A stretch of 64,000 bases of DNA from Phycisphaerae bacterium RAS2 (GTDB lineage Bacteria; Planctomycetota; Phycisphaerae; UBA1845; UTPLA1): contig CP036352.1 of the NCBI GenBank assembly GCA_007753915.1, forward strand, positions 1,488,001-1,552,000, read 5' to 3'. Below the pieces are notes generated by a model. It was not told the DNA's origin and ran no database searches. It saw nothing but the letters and a program-made list of their open reading frames with translations. A program made the translations under genes and the position numbers. Shown one piece after another: positions 24,471 through 33,479 of this stretch. The stretch's first letter is position 1, and each line of letters starts with the position of its first letter.

Positions 24471-26024
24471 ATGGGACTGGCTCAATGGATGGCGAAGAAC
24501 GCGGGAGTTTCCTGGACCGACGTCCTGGGAGAATCAGCCGCGAGTTGGGGTGCCGGTGCGAGCAAGAATTCTGAATCGCAGAACGACCTGCTTTCACGAC
24601 GCAAGTTGCTGCTCGGCGCGCTGATGGCCTCGGGGCTGTCGCAGCGCGAAGCGCAGGCGGCGCCGACGACCAGCGCAACGCGCTGGCTGATCAACCGGCT
24701 GACTTATGGTTGGACCCAGGCTGAACAGACGCGAGCGGATCAACTGGGTTATCACGGGTACCTTGAGTATCAGCTCAATCACGCTGCAATCGATGACTCC
24801 GCGTTGACGCAGCGGCTCAATCCATATTTGTATATTCGACTGACCGCGGCACAACTGTACTCGATCTCGATGCCGAGCTACATCATTCACCAGGTGGTGG
24901 AGTCCACGTTCATTCGCTCCGTGCACAGTAAAAGGCAGTTGTATCAGAAGATGGTGGAGTTCTGGACCGACCATTTTCACATCAGCATTACGAACGAAGT
25001 GAATGCGTGGATCCGTTATGTGGACGTGCGCGATGTCGTCATGCCGAACGCGTTGGGCAAATTTCCCGACATGTTGAACGCGAGCGCGCGCAGCGTACCG
25101 ATGTTGTTGTATCTGAACAACTTCGAGAATACGTGGTGGGCCATTAACGAAAACTACGCCCGCGAGCTGCTGGAACTGCACACGCTTGGCGTGGACGGCG
25201 GTTACACGCAGCAAGACGTGATGGAGGTCGCGCGCTGTTTCACGGGCTGGGGCACGACCGGATACGATGGCACGGCCAACACGTTCACTTTTCTCTATTA
25301 TCCGCACAAGCACGACAACGGCCCCAAGACAGTTCTTGGATACAACATTCCCGCCGGCGGCGGCATGAACGATGGGCAGATCGTGCTGGATATCCTCGCG
25401 AACCATCCCAGCACGGCTCAATACGTCTCGAAGAAGCTTTGCCGACGGTTCTACGATTACGATCCGCCGGTGAGCCTGGTGAACAGCGTTGCACAGACCT
25501 ACACGGCAACGGGCGGCGACATCAAGGCCATGCTTCGCACGCTGTTCAACAGCATCGATCCGCAAACGGCGCCCCCAAAACTGAAGCGACCTTTCAATTT
25601 GTTTACTTCGGCGTTCCGGACGACCGGCGCCGATGTGGTGGATTTTCCTCAAGGCTGGTCGACACAATTGCGAAGCCTGATGTCGGACTGCGGGCACCAG
25701 CCCTTCCATTGGGGACCGCCCGACGGTTTTCCCGAATCGTTGGAATTCTGGGTGAACCTCCTCACGCCGCGCTGGGCGTTTGCTTCGATCCTCGGGTCCA
25801 TCGGGATTTTCCAAGTCAGTCTCGACATTTCAGGGTTCATGAGCGGATTGTCGTCGGCAGACAGCATGGCCGATCGGATCGAATCGCGACTGTTCCCCTA
25901 TGGGATGACGTCGCTGGAAAAGACCCTTGTGCGCGATTATCTCGCAACGAACCCGACGTCCCCCGTCGTACAGCGCGAGGCGTTGGGACTGGCGGTTTCG
26001 TCGCCGTCCTTCCAATGGGAATGA
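24471..26024 (+). CDS. DUF1800-family protein, Tat-exported
   Basis: DUF1800 proteins are large exported proteins of unknown biochemistry found almost always beside a DUF1501 gene, especially in planctomycetes and myxobacteria. The 517-residue product has a twin-arginine signal (SRRKLLLGALMASGLS near residue 42), the N-terminal LINRLTYGWT block, and the conserved core KMVEFWTDHFHI, ENYARELLELHTLGVDGGYTQQDV, VARCFTGW and LCRRFY. The RELLELHTLG block is the family hallmark. The DUF1501 gene follows after 39 bases, so they are probably one operon. Confidence 0.88.
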   Translation: MGLAQWMAKNAGVSWTDVLGESAASWGAGASKNSESQNDLLSRRKLLLGALMASGLSQREAQAAPTTSATRWLINRLTYGWTQAEQTRADQLGYHGYLEYQLNHAAIDDSALTQRLNPYLYIRLTAAQLYSISMPSYIIHQVVESTFIRSVHSKRQLYQKMVEFWTDHFHISITNEVNAWIRYVDVRDVVMPNALGKFPDMLNASARSVPMLLYLNNFENTWWAINENYARELLELHTLGVDGGYTQQDVMEVARCFTGWGTTGYDGTANTFTFLYYPHKHDNGPKTVLGYNIPAGGGMNDGQIVLDILANHPSTAQYVSKKLCRRFYDYDPPVSLVNSVAQTYTATGGDIKAMLRTLFNSIDPQTAPPKLKRPFNLFTSAFRTTGADVVDFPQGWSTQLRSLMSDCGHQPFHWGPPDGFPESLEFWVNLLTPRWAFASILGSIGIFQVSLDISGFMSGLSSADSMADRIESRLFPYGMTSLEKTLVRDYLATNPTSPVVQREALGLAVSSPSFQWE

Positions 26025-26063
26025 CCGAAACCCTGCAAGCAGATTGAGCAAAGAGGTGCGGGA

Positions 26064-27554
26064 ATGAGCCACGCGGATTGCCAGGGATGCAGCGAATACC
26101 TGCAACTGACTCGTCGCCAATTCATGGCGGCGGCAGGAGGGACCGCGCTGGCGGCGTCGGCGCCGGCGTGGCTGCCGCGCGTGGCGCTGGCGGATGATTT
26201 CTGCTCCACACGGGACGTGCTCGTTTACATCTTCCTTCGCGGCGGCGCCGATGGCATGTCCCTCTGTGCGCCGTTTGGCGAAAACGAATACTACGTTCGC
26301 CGGCCGACCCTCGCGATTCCCCCGCCCGACAGCGGGCACCCGATGGCTGCGATTGACTTGGACGGCTTCTTCGGATTCCCGAAGGTCTTTGAGCCTTTGA
26401 TGCCTGCATACCAGGCCGGGCAACTGCTTGTGGTCCATGCCTGCGGCATTAACGACACGTCACGATCGCACTTCGACATGCAGCGTTTTGCAGAAGTCGG
26501 CAAACCGGCCGATATCACCCTGGGATCGGGATGGATCGGCCGTCATCTGGCGAGCGTGCCCCCGATGATGCCGGGTTCAATCCTGCGCGGCGTGGGTGTC
26601 AACTACGGATTGCAGCAGTCTTTGGTCGGCGGGCCGAAGTCGATTTCCGTTCCCAAACCGGAGCAGTACGGCCTGGGCGGCGATGTCGCATCGCTCGCGG
26701 CTCGCAAGGTAGTCTTGCAGCAGATGTACGCCAGTGTCGGTGATCCGTTGCAAACAAGTGCCATCACGTCGCAGCAGACGATCGAATTGCTGAATTCAAT
26801 CGATTTCAACGGCTACCAGCCGGGTGGTGGCGCGGTCTATCCAAGCAGTTCCCTGGGATTGTCGCTTCGCTCGACGGCGGCCCTCATCAAGGCTGATGTC
26901 GGCGTCGAAGCGATTGCCGTTGATAATCTCAACAGTTGGGACACGCACGTTTCCCAAGGTTCAATCCAGGGTGGCATGGCAAACAGCATGGCCACGTTGG
27001 CCTCGGCCCTGGCAGCGTTCCACGCCGACATTTACGCCGGCAACGGACGCAACGTCACGATCATCGTGCAGACAGAATTCGGCCGGCGACTGCAAGAGAA
27101 CGGCGGCATGGGCACCGATCATGGCCACGGCGGTGTCATGTTCGTCATCGGCGGCAACATCACCGGCGGGCGCGTATTGAGCCACTGGCCGGGGCTCCAG
27201 CCCGAGCAGCTCTTTGAGGGGCTGGATCTCGCCGTGACGATTGACTACCGCGATGTGCTTGCGGAAATCGTCCAGAACCGGCTGGGCAACCCGAACCTGG
27301 CGTTTGTCTTCCCTGACTACACGCCGAAGTTTGAGGGCGTCACGGCCCAGTGTCAGGCGACGGCCGGCGACATGAACTGCGACGGCGCGGTGAACGTTGA
27401 TGACGTTTCACCGTTTGTCGGCGCACTGATCGACCGCGACGCGCAACAGGCGGAATCGCCGGCGTGCGATGTCATGCGCGCCGATGTCAACGCCGACGGC
27501 CAGATTGACGGCCGCGACGTTCAGCAATTCACAAACAAAGTGTTGGGAATGTAG
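26064..27554 (+). CDS. DUF1501-family protein with dockerin-like tail, Tat-exported
   Basis: DUF1501 proteins have an alkaline-phosphatase/sulfatase-like fold and are exported by Tat; their substrate is unknown. The 496-residue product has a Tat signal (TRRQFMAAAGGTALAASAPA, residues ~15-35) and family segments VYIFLRGGADGMSLCAPF, HACGINDTSRSHFDMQRFAE, TEFGRRLQENGGMGTDHGHG (metal-site-like His cluster) and IGGNITGGRV. The last ~70 residues are two dockerin-like calcium repeats (DMNCDGAVNVDDVSPFVGAL, DVNADGQIDGRDVQQF). The tail resembles those at 5127 and 27615. It is probably co-transcribed and co-localised with the DUF1800 protein. Confidence 0.9.
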   Translation: MSHADCQGCSEYLQLTRRQFMAAAGGTALAASAPAWLPRVALADDFCSTRDVLVYIFLRGGADGMSLCAPFGENEYYVRRPTLAIPPPDSGHPMAAIDLDGFFGFPKVFEPLMPAYQAGQLLVVHACGINDTSRSHFDMQRFAEVGKPADITLGSGWIGRHLASVPPMMPGSILRGVGVNYGLQQSLVGGPKSISVPKPEQYGLGGDVASLAARKVVLQQMYASVGDPLQTSAITSQQTIELLNSIDFNGYQPGGGAVYPSSSLGLSLRSTAALIKADVGVEAIAVDNLNSWDTHVSQGSIQGGMANSMATLASALAAFHADIYAGNGRNVTIIVQTEFGRRLQENGGMGTDHGHGGVMFVIGGNITGGRVLSHWPGLQPEQLFEGLDLAVTIDYRDVLAEIVQNRLGNPNLAFVFPDYTPKFEGVTAQCQATAGDMNCDGAVNVDDVSPFVGALIDRDAQQAESPACDVMRADVNADGQIDGRDVQQFTNKVLGM

Positions 27555-27614
27555 GCTGTTCGGGACGCGCAGCGCGAGGCCTCGGCCGATTCGTCGCTCG
27601 CTCCGGTTCCGCGC

Positions 27615-28802
27615 CTATTGATTGAGCAGCAGTGTCACAAGCGCCGGGATGTCCGCTTCGTTGACAAACGTATCTTCATTCACGTCGCAGGCGCACGTCT
27701 CGTCAGGCGTGCCGCTTCCGCCAGTGAGGATTCGCACGAACAATTGGGCGTCTCGGCCGTCCACGATCCCGTCGCCGGTGGTGTCGCCGGGCCGCCTGAA
27801 CGGGCAGACATCGCAGGCGTCGCCCCGGCCATCGCTGTCGGCATCGGCTTGATTGTCTTCGCCGGGTCCATTGGGGACATTGTCGCAATTGTCGCACCCG
27901 TTCATGACGGAATCGCCGTCGGAGTCGAACGGGCAGCCGGCACCATTCACGATGGCACAAGTCGGTGTGTCGGGGCAGTTGTCCGCATCGTTCAGCACGC
28001 CGTCGCCGTCGTTATCAAGCGTGGAACAGCCCGTGGCGTTAATGGGATCGCCGGCGGCTGTGTTCAGGCAGGAATCCTGGCTATCCGGCACGCCGTCGCC
28101 GTCGCCATCCGCCATCGCGCGCACCACGAAATTGTCGAAATAGGCACTGTCGTTTCCACCGGCGTCGACGTGATAAAAGTCGACGTCCGCGAGGATGTCG
28201 TTGGCACCCAGACCGAAGGCTCGCCGGTAGGCGACACGGGCGCCATTGAAATAAACTGAAGTGTTTCGCTCGCCGGCTGCGTAGTTGAGGTTCATCCGGA
28301 ACAGGCCCCACGTATTGGGCGGCACGATGACTCCGGTGTCGACAAAGGCCACGGAATCCCACACCAACAGATGATTTGACGTGTCAATCGCGATGGTGGC
28401 GACTCGCCGCGTGAGGGGCAGAGAGCCGTCGTAAATGTCGACCCCCCATAGCGTGCTCGCGCTGCCCGATGCGCGATCCACATAGATCATGCATTCGATC
28501 TGAATGACCGTCGCCGATCCGTGAATCGAATGATTCAGCGGCGTCCACCACCAGTTTGAGTCGATTGTCTGGGAAGCGTTGATTCGAACGGACCGACTGG
28601 GGCTGAAGCTGAAGCTGCCCTGCACGGTGCCAAGAAACGGAGTCTCGGGCGAGTCCGTAGTGACCCACCCATCCTGACCGGACAGGTTTCCGTTAACAAA
28701 CGGCGAGCCATCAAAGCCGGTTGTGTAGAGCGTTTGGGCCTGGCTCGCTGAAACCGCAACGCCGAGAAGGCCGGCAATCACCCATGTCAGCGCTTTGCGC
28801 AT
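27615..28802 (-). CDS. Secreted protein with thrombospondin type 3 repeats and dockerin-like tail
   Basis: The 395-residue product begins with a signal peptide (MRKALTWVIAGLLGVAVSAS). GAGG lies before the start at 28802; other ATGs upstream are not supported. Residues ~20-200 look like a concanavalin/LamG-type beta-sandwich (FDGSPFVNGNLSGQDGW through YFDNFVVRAM). Then come thrombospondin type 3 calcium repeats (DNDGDGVLNDADNCPD, DSDGDSVMNGCDNCDN, ADSDGRGDACDVCP), followed by two dockerin-like repeats (TGDGIVDGRDAQLFVRIL, DVNEDTFVNEADIPALV). It is an extracellular calcium-binding protein of unknown role, convergent with the DUF1501 gene. Confidence 0.8.
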   Translation of the reverse strand: MRKALTWVIAGLLGVAVSASQAQTLYTTGFDGSPFVNGNLSGQDGWVTTDSPETPFLGTVQGSFSFSPSRSVRINASQTIDSNWWWTPLNHSIHGSATVIQIECMIYVDRASGSASTLWGVDIYDGSLPLTRRVATIAIDTSNHLLVWDSVAFVDTGVIVPPNTWGLFRMNLNYAAGERNTSVYFNGARVAYRRAFGLGANDILADVDFYHVDAGGNDSAYFDNFVVRAMADGDGDGVPDSQDSCLNTAAGDPINATGCSTLDNDGDGVLNDADNCPDTPTCAIVNGAGCPFDSDGDSVMNGCDNCDNVPNGPGEDNQADADSDGRGDACDVCPFRRPGDTTGDGIVDGRDAQLFVRILTGGSGTPDETCACDVNEDTFVNEADIPALVTLLLNQ

Positions 28803-29174
28803 GGTTCTTCGCCTCATCCTGAATTCGGGCGGGTGTCCGATGCGGGGTTCCTGCTGAATCGGCCACGCCCCTGGAAGAACGTGCACCTCGGCCGCGGCGA
28901 GACCCCCGAAAAAGCCGCGTCCTGCTTCTATCGATCTTACCGGTTTGAGGCTGATGCTTCAAGAAAATCGGCCGGCTTCGGCGCTCATGCGCTGTGCCAG
29001 CGGGCACGATCTGGTGTGCATTATGGGCCGCGCTGAATTGCGATGTCCGTGTGCCGGGCTGCCCCGGTCCATTCCGTCCTGGCGGACCATCCGGCAGTGA
29101 TGCCGGCGCGATGCACTTCGTATTACGCTTGGTTGTTGGCAGTGATTGCCGACCTTGCCGGGCAACAATCTGCG
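28803..29174. other. Intergenic region upstream of the dockerin-tailed gene, nothing seen
   Basis: 372 bases between the transketolase 3' end and the start at 28802. Short frames occur but none has a ribosome-binding site or coding composition. It should contain the promoter for the minus-strand gene at 28802; no convincing box pair was found. Confidence 0.4.
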
Positions 29175-31124
29175 CTAACCGGCGACGATCGACTTGGCGC
29201 GATCGGCGATGTCGCGCGCCGAAAGCCCGGCCTTCGCAAGAATGTCTTCCGTCGATTTTGCGCTCTTGGGGATTCGGGTGACGGTCATGGCATGGACCCG
29301 GACGCCGCCTCCGTCGGAGTTCGCCGCCGCCTCGGCCAGGGCGCCCGCCAGGCCGCCGAGGTAGTTGTCCTCCACGCAGAGGATGTGTCCGCCCGCCTTG
29401 CGGGCCGCCGCCAGCACGGGCGACGCATTGAGCGGGAAAGAATAAGCGTCGATCAGGGTGCACTTCGTGCCGGCTGCCGCCAGCATCTCCACCGCCTGTT
29501 TGCAGACATGCACCATGTAACCGGCCGACACAAGGGTAAGTGCATTGCCTTCAGCGAGGACGTGCGAGCCGCCAAGTTCGAAATGCGTCTCGGGCGCGTA
29601 AAGCAGCGGCACATCGGGCCGATGCGTGCGCAAGTAGCACATGCCGACGTGATTGGCCATGAGCCAGGTGCAGTGAAACGCGCTGACGGCATCGGATGGA
29701 TGAAACACGGCGCAGGCGGGGCGGCCTTGGCCGTTGTCGGTCTGCGAGGCGCAGCGGAAATAGGCGACGTCGTGCAGGCTCATCTGGCTCGGGCCATCGG
29801 CCGCGAGCGAAATGCCGGCATGCGAGCCGGCGAGTTTGATGTTGGCGCGGGAGATCTGCGCCATCTCGATCTGGTCGTAGGCGCGCGACAAGAACTTGGC
29901 GAACGAACTGACGAAGGGGATGTAGCCCGCGGCGGCCATGCCTGCGGCGGCCGACACCATGTTCTGCTCGGCGATCTTGCACTCCACGAATCGTTCGGCG
30001 TGCCGTTTTGCGAATATGTCTGCAAATGTCGAATTGCTCACATCGCCGTCCAGTGCCACGATTCGCTTGTCGGCATCGCCCAGCGCTGCCAAGGCCGCGC
30101 CATAGGCCCGGCGCGTCGCGATGGCATTCTTGCGGATGGCGTCCATGAGACCGGCGGCCTCCATCGCGACCTCGAACTTGACCGGCGCGATGGCGCGCGA
30201 TTCAACACGTGTCGAGGATGGCGGCTTGCCGGGCGTGCATTCAAATCGTCCGGCTGAAGCAGCTCCGAGTTTGGCCGCCGTGGCGTCCAGTTCGGTCAGC
30301 GCGGCATCGAGCTTGTTTGTCGCCACGGGTTTGCCATGGTTGGACTTGTCGGCCAGCGACGGACAGCCCCAGCCTTTCTGCGTCTTGGCGACAATCGCCA
30401 ACGGCGTGGGGCGCGGCAGACCGCTTGTCAGGGCCGACTTGATTGCCTGCGGGTCGTGACCGTCAATCACGGCAACCTGCCAGCCGAAGGCCTTGCACTT
30501 GGCGGCGAGACTGTCCGCTGATTGTTGCGCGGACACATAATCGGCCTGCCCCTGACCATTGCTATTAAAGATCGCCACGACATTGGTGAGCTTGCGCTCG
30601 GCGATCATGTCCATGGCTTCCCAGATCTGACCCTCGCGGGATTCGCCGTCGCCGATCAGGCAGTAGATTTGTTTGTCGATCCGGTCGAGTTTCGCCGCGA
30701 GCGCCAACCCGGCCGCGACGCTTAGCCCCTGCCCAAGCGAACCGGTCGCGGCGTCGAAAAAAGGAAATCCTTCGGCGGGGTTCGGGTGCCCGTCGAGGAT
30801 GCTATCGGCTTCGCGCAGGCTTGCCAGATCGGCCTTCGTGAGCGGTTTGGCGCCGTCGCGGCGCTTGCCGACCAGTCCTCCCAGATCGGCGTACGCGGCA
30901 TAAACGGCCGGTACGGCGTGACCTTCCGAAAGTACCAGGCGGTCATTGCCCGGGTGCCAAGGGTCGTCGGGAGCGAAGCGCATCACGTCGTGCATCAGCA
31001 CAGTGACGAGGTGGATGATCGACAGGCCGCTGGACGGGTGACCTGAACCGGCGGCGGTGGTCATGCGAATCACGTCTTTGCCGAGTTCGACGGCCTTCTG
31101 GTGAATCTGCTCGGAGTACGGCAT
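29175..31124 (-). CDS. tkt: Transketolase
   Basis: Thiamine-diphosphate enzyme that transfers two-carbon units between sugar phosphates in the pentose phosphate pathway. The 649-residue product has the N-terminal GSGHPSSGLS motif, the ThDP-binding GDGESREGQIWEAMD...FNSNGQGQ segment, and a pyrimidine-binding domain with AEQNMVSAAAGMAAAGYIPFV, where the Glu is the catalytic one. The C-terminal domain follows. GGGAGAAGC precedes the ATG at 31124; the frame extends 31 residues further without family similarity. It is divergent from murA. Confidence 0.93.
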   Translation of the reverse strand: MPYSEQIHQKAVELGKDVIRMTTAAGSGHPSSGLSIIHLVTVLMHDVMRFAPDDPWHPGNDRLVLSEGHAVPAVYAAYADLGGLVGKRRDGAKPLTKADLASLREADSILDGHPNPAEGFPFFDAATGSLGQGLSVAAGLALAAKLDRIDKQIYCLIGDGESREGQIWEAMDMIAERKLTNVVAIFNSNGQGQADYVSAQQSADSLAAKCKAFGWQVAVIDGHDPQAIKSALTSGLPRPTPLAIVAKTQKGWGCPSLADKSNHGKPVATNKLDAALTELDATAAKLGAASAGRFECTPGKPPSSTRVESRAIAPVKFEVAMEAAGLMDAIRKNAIATRRAYGAALAALGDADKRIVALDGDVSNSTFADIFAKRHAERFVECKIAEQNMVSAAAGMAAAGYIPFVSSFAKFLSRAYDQIEMAQISRANIKLAGSHAGISLAADGPSQMSLHDVAYFRCASQTDNGQGRPACAVFHPSDAVSAFHCTWLMANHVGMCYLRTHRPDVPLLYAPETHFELGGSHVLAEGNALTLVSAGYMVHVCKQAVEMLAAAGTKCTLIDAYSFPLNASPVLAAARKAGGHILCVEDNYLGGLAGALAEAAANSDGGGVRVHAMTVTRIPKSAKSTEDILAKAGLSARDIADRAKSIVAG

Positions 31125-31272
31125 TGCTTCTCCCGGAAACGGTGATGTCAAAAGGTGGAACGGCGAACAAACCGGCGCGTAGCCTAACCGGTCGGCGCTG
31201 CACGGCCAACACCGCATGAATTAGGCCTTGGAGGGCTTTTGTGGCGGCTTCACCAATGCCGATGTCTTCGGT

Positions 31273-32625
31273 ATGATGACTCAACTGATTACCCCTCCCT
31301 CGCCCGCGAAAAGGCATGGAGGCTCTGCGCGTTCGACCGTTCCGGTCAGGGGTGAAGACGTGGATTGCTTTGTCATTACCGGTGGCAACCGCCTTCGGGG
31401 GACGACTTCGGTCAATGGGGCAAAAAACGCCGCGCTGCCGATTATGGCGGCGTCGATCCTGACCGAAGGCGAGACCGTCCTGAAGGGCGTTCCGTACCTT
31501 GAAGACATCAAGCACCTTGCCGTTCTCCTGGAGCGGCTGGGTGTGAGCGTGTCGCGAGACGAAAAAGGTCATATCCATCTGAAGGTGGAGGATGAGCTGA
31601 ATTGTCACGCGGAATACGAACTCGTGCGCAAGATGCGCGCCAGCGTCTGCGTGATGGGGCCGCTGCTGGCCAAGCGCCGCCAGGCGCAGGTCAGCCTTCC
31701 CGGCGGGTGCAACATCGGTGACCGACCGGTGGAACTGCACGTCATGGGGTTGCAGGCCCTCGGCGCCGAAGTCGAGCTGATCAGCGGCGACATTCATCTT
31801 AAAGCGAAGCAGTTGAAGGGCACCGAGATGTTTCTCGGGGGACCGTTCGGCTCGACGGTGCTCGGTACGGCCAACATCATGATGGCGGCGTGCCTCGCAA
31901 AAGGCACCACCATCATCGAGTCCGCGGCCTGCGAGCCGGAAGTCGTCGATCTTGCGAATTATCTGAACGCTTGCGGCGCGCACATCACCGGCCACGGCAC
32001 CCCGCGTATCACCATTGAAGGCGTCAAGTCGCTGCACGGCTGCGAATACACCGTCATTCCTGACCGCATCGAGGCCGGCACGATCATGACGGCCGCCGCC
32101 GCCACGAATGGCGAGGTGACGATTCCCAACTGTCGGCTCGATCATCTTCTTGCGTTTGTGGACCGGCTGCGCGCGATTGGTGTCAACGTCGAACGTGATG
32201 CCGGCGGGGTCACGGTTTCGTCGTCGCGACGGCTCATGCCGGTCAGCGTTACGACCCAACCGTATCCGGGGTTCCCGACTGACTTGCAGGCGCAGATCAT
32301 GGTGCTGCTCTGTCTGGCCGATGGGAACAGCATCATCACGGAGAAGATCTTCCCCGACCGATTTGTGCACGTGGCCGAGTTGAGCCGCATGGGAGCGCGG
32401 CTGCGTAAGGAAGGGCCGACCGTCATCGTGGAGGGGGTCAAGAGCCTGGTCGGGGCGCCGGTCATGGCGAGCGATCTGCGAGCCTCGGCGGCGCTGGTGC
32501 TGGCGGGCCTTGTGGCCAAGGGACAAACCCGGGTCTCCCGCGTGTATCATATTGATCGCGGCTACGAGCGCTTTGAGCAACGGCTCAATGCTCTGGGGGC
32601 CGACATCAAGCGGCTGCCGGAATGA
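31273..32625 (+). CDS. murA: UDP-N-acetylglucosamine 1-carboxyvinyltransferase MurA
   Basis: First committed step of peptidoglycan synthesis, adding enolpyruvate to UDP-GlcNAc. The product (~450 residues) has the N-terminal GGNRLRGTTSVNGAKNAALP with its lysine-asparagine pair, RMRASVCVMGPLLAKR, and the catalytic loop PGGCNIGDRPVELH with the fosfomycin-target cysteine. The C-terminal part has YPGFPTDLQAQIMVLL and the closing YHIDRGYERFEQRL. The start is uncertain: ATGs at 31273 and 31276 or the upstream frame to 31228. The next gene overlaps its stop by four bases. Its presence fits the finding that planctomycetes do have peptidoglycan. Confidence 0.95.
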   Translation: MMTQLITPPSPAKRHGGSARSTVPVRGEDVDCFVITGGNRLRGTTSVNGAKNAALPIMAASILTEGETVLKGVPYLEDIKHLAVLLERLGVSVSRDEKGHIHLKVEDELNCHAEYELVRKMRASVCVMGPLLAKRRQAQVSLPGGCNIGDRPVELHVMGLQALGAEVELISGDIHLKAKQLKGTEMFLGGPFGSTVLGTANIMMAACLAKGTTIIESAACEPEVVDLANYLNACGAHITGHGTPRITIEGVKSLHGCEYTVIPDRIEAGTIMTAAAATNGEVTIPNCRLDHLLAFVDRLRAIGVNVERDAGGVTVSSSRRLMPVSVTTQPYPGFPTDLQAQIMVLLCLADGNSIITEKIFPDRFVHVAELSRMGARLRKEGPTVIVEGVKSLVGAPVMASDLRASAALVLAGLVAKGQTRVSRVYHIDRGYERFEQRLNALGADIKRLPE

Positions 32626-33476
32626 ACTGCGTCAAGTGCAATTACCTTCTTTGGGATCTTCCGGACAATCGCTGCCCCGAATGCGGGCATCTCTTTGAGA
32701 CGACGGACTACGCCTTCAAGCCGCGATCGGTGCATTTCATCTGCCGCGCGTGCCATCAGCCCTACCTCGGGACGGATTTCGATGGATTGCCGTATCCCCG
32801 GCGCTTCACCTGCGTCAGTTGCGGCGACGCGCTGGATGCGGCGAACCTGATGGTGCATCCGCTGTCACCCGATGCTGTGGCCGAGCCGACGCGCGAAGGC
32901 ACGCCTTGGGAACTGCGCGCTCGCGTGGGCACGGCACGAGCGTTCGTCGACGGCCTTGCACGGCTCGCGACCCAACCGGGCGAGTTCTTTCGCATGTCGG
33001 TCGCCAGCAGCGGCCACGGGGCGACGCTCTTTTCCGTCGCGTGTGCCTACATTGCCGTGTTCATGGTGGCCGGCGTGTTCACGTTCTTCCGCAAGGCCGG
33101 GTTGATCAACTGGCTGCCGGACGTGGGGGCGTGGATGGCGATGCCGCAGGGGCTGGTTCTGCTCGCGGCGATTCCATTGATCCAGATCGGCTGGAATTAT
33201 CTGTTCGGCACGCTGATTCAGACCGTGTTGTGGGGGTTAGGGCAATCGGGATCGGAGCTGGATCATTCCGTGCGCGCCGTGGCCTTCGGCAGCGCGGTGC
33301 TGCCGGCGGTCTTCCTGCTGCCGCCGGTCGGATTGCTCTGGTACGTCTTCGTCGTCTCGTGCGGGATCGAGCATTATCAATCCACGACGCGCAGCCGTGC
33401 CGTCGTGGCGACACTTATTCCGATGCTGCTCGCGGCCAACGTCGCGCTCGCTGTGACCTACGCGGTTTTTTATTGA
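32622..33476 (+). CDS. Zinc-ribbon membrane protein coupled to murA
   Basis: The ATG overlaps the murA stop (ATGA), which implies translational coupling. The 284-residue product has two zinc-binding knuckles: CVKC and CPECG near residues 3-22, then CRAC and CVSCG near residues 43-66. A hydrophobic C-terminal half follows with about four or five helices (LFSVACAYIAVFMVAGVFTF, LVLLAAIPLIQIGWNYLFGTL, AVLPAVFLLPPVGLLWYVFVV), similar to Yip1-type membrane domains. It is similar in design to the protein at 15370. The function is unknown; the coupling suggests a role near cell-wall synthesis, but this is inference. Confidence 0.75.
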   Translation: MNCVKCNYLLWDLPDNRCPECGHLFETTDYAFKPRSVHFICRACHQPYLGTDFDGLPYPRRFTCVSCGDALDAANLMVHPLSPDAVAEPTREGTPWELRARVGTARAFVDGLARLATQPGEFFRMSVASSGHGATLFSVACAYIAVFMVAGVFTFFRKAGLINWLPDVGAWMAMPQGLVLLAAIPLIQIGWNYLFGTLIQTVLWGLGQSGSELDHSVRAVAFGSAVLPAVFLLPPVGLLWYVFVVSCGIEHYQSTTRSRAVVATLIPMLLAANVALAVTYAVFY

Positions 33477-33479
33477 TTG

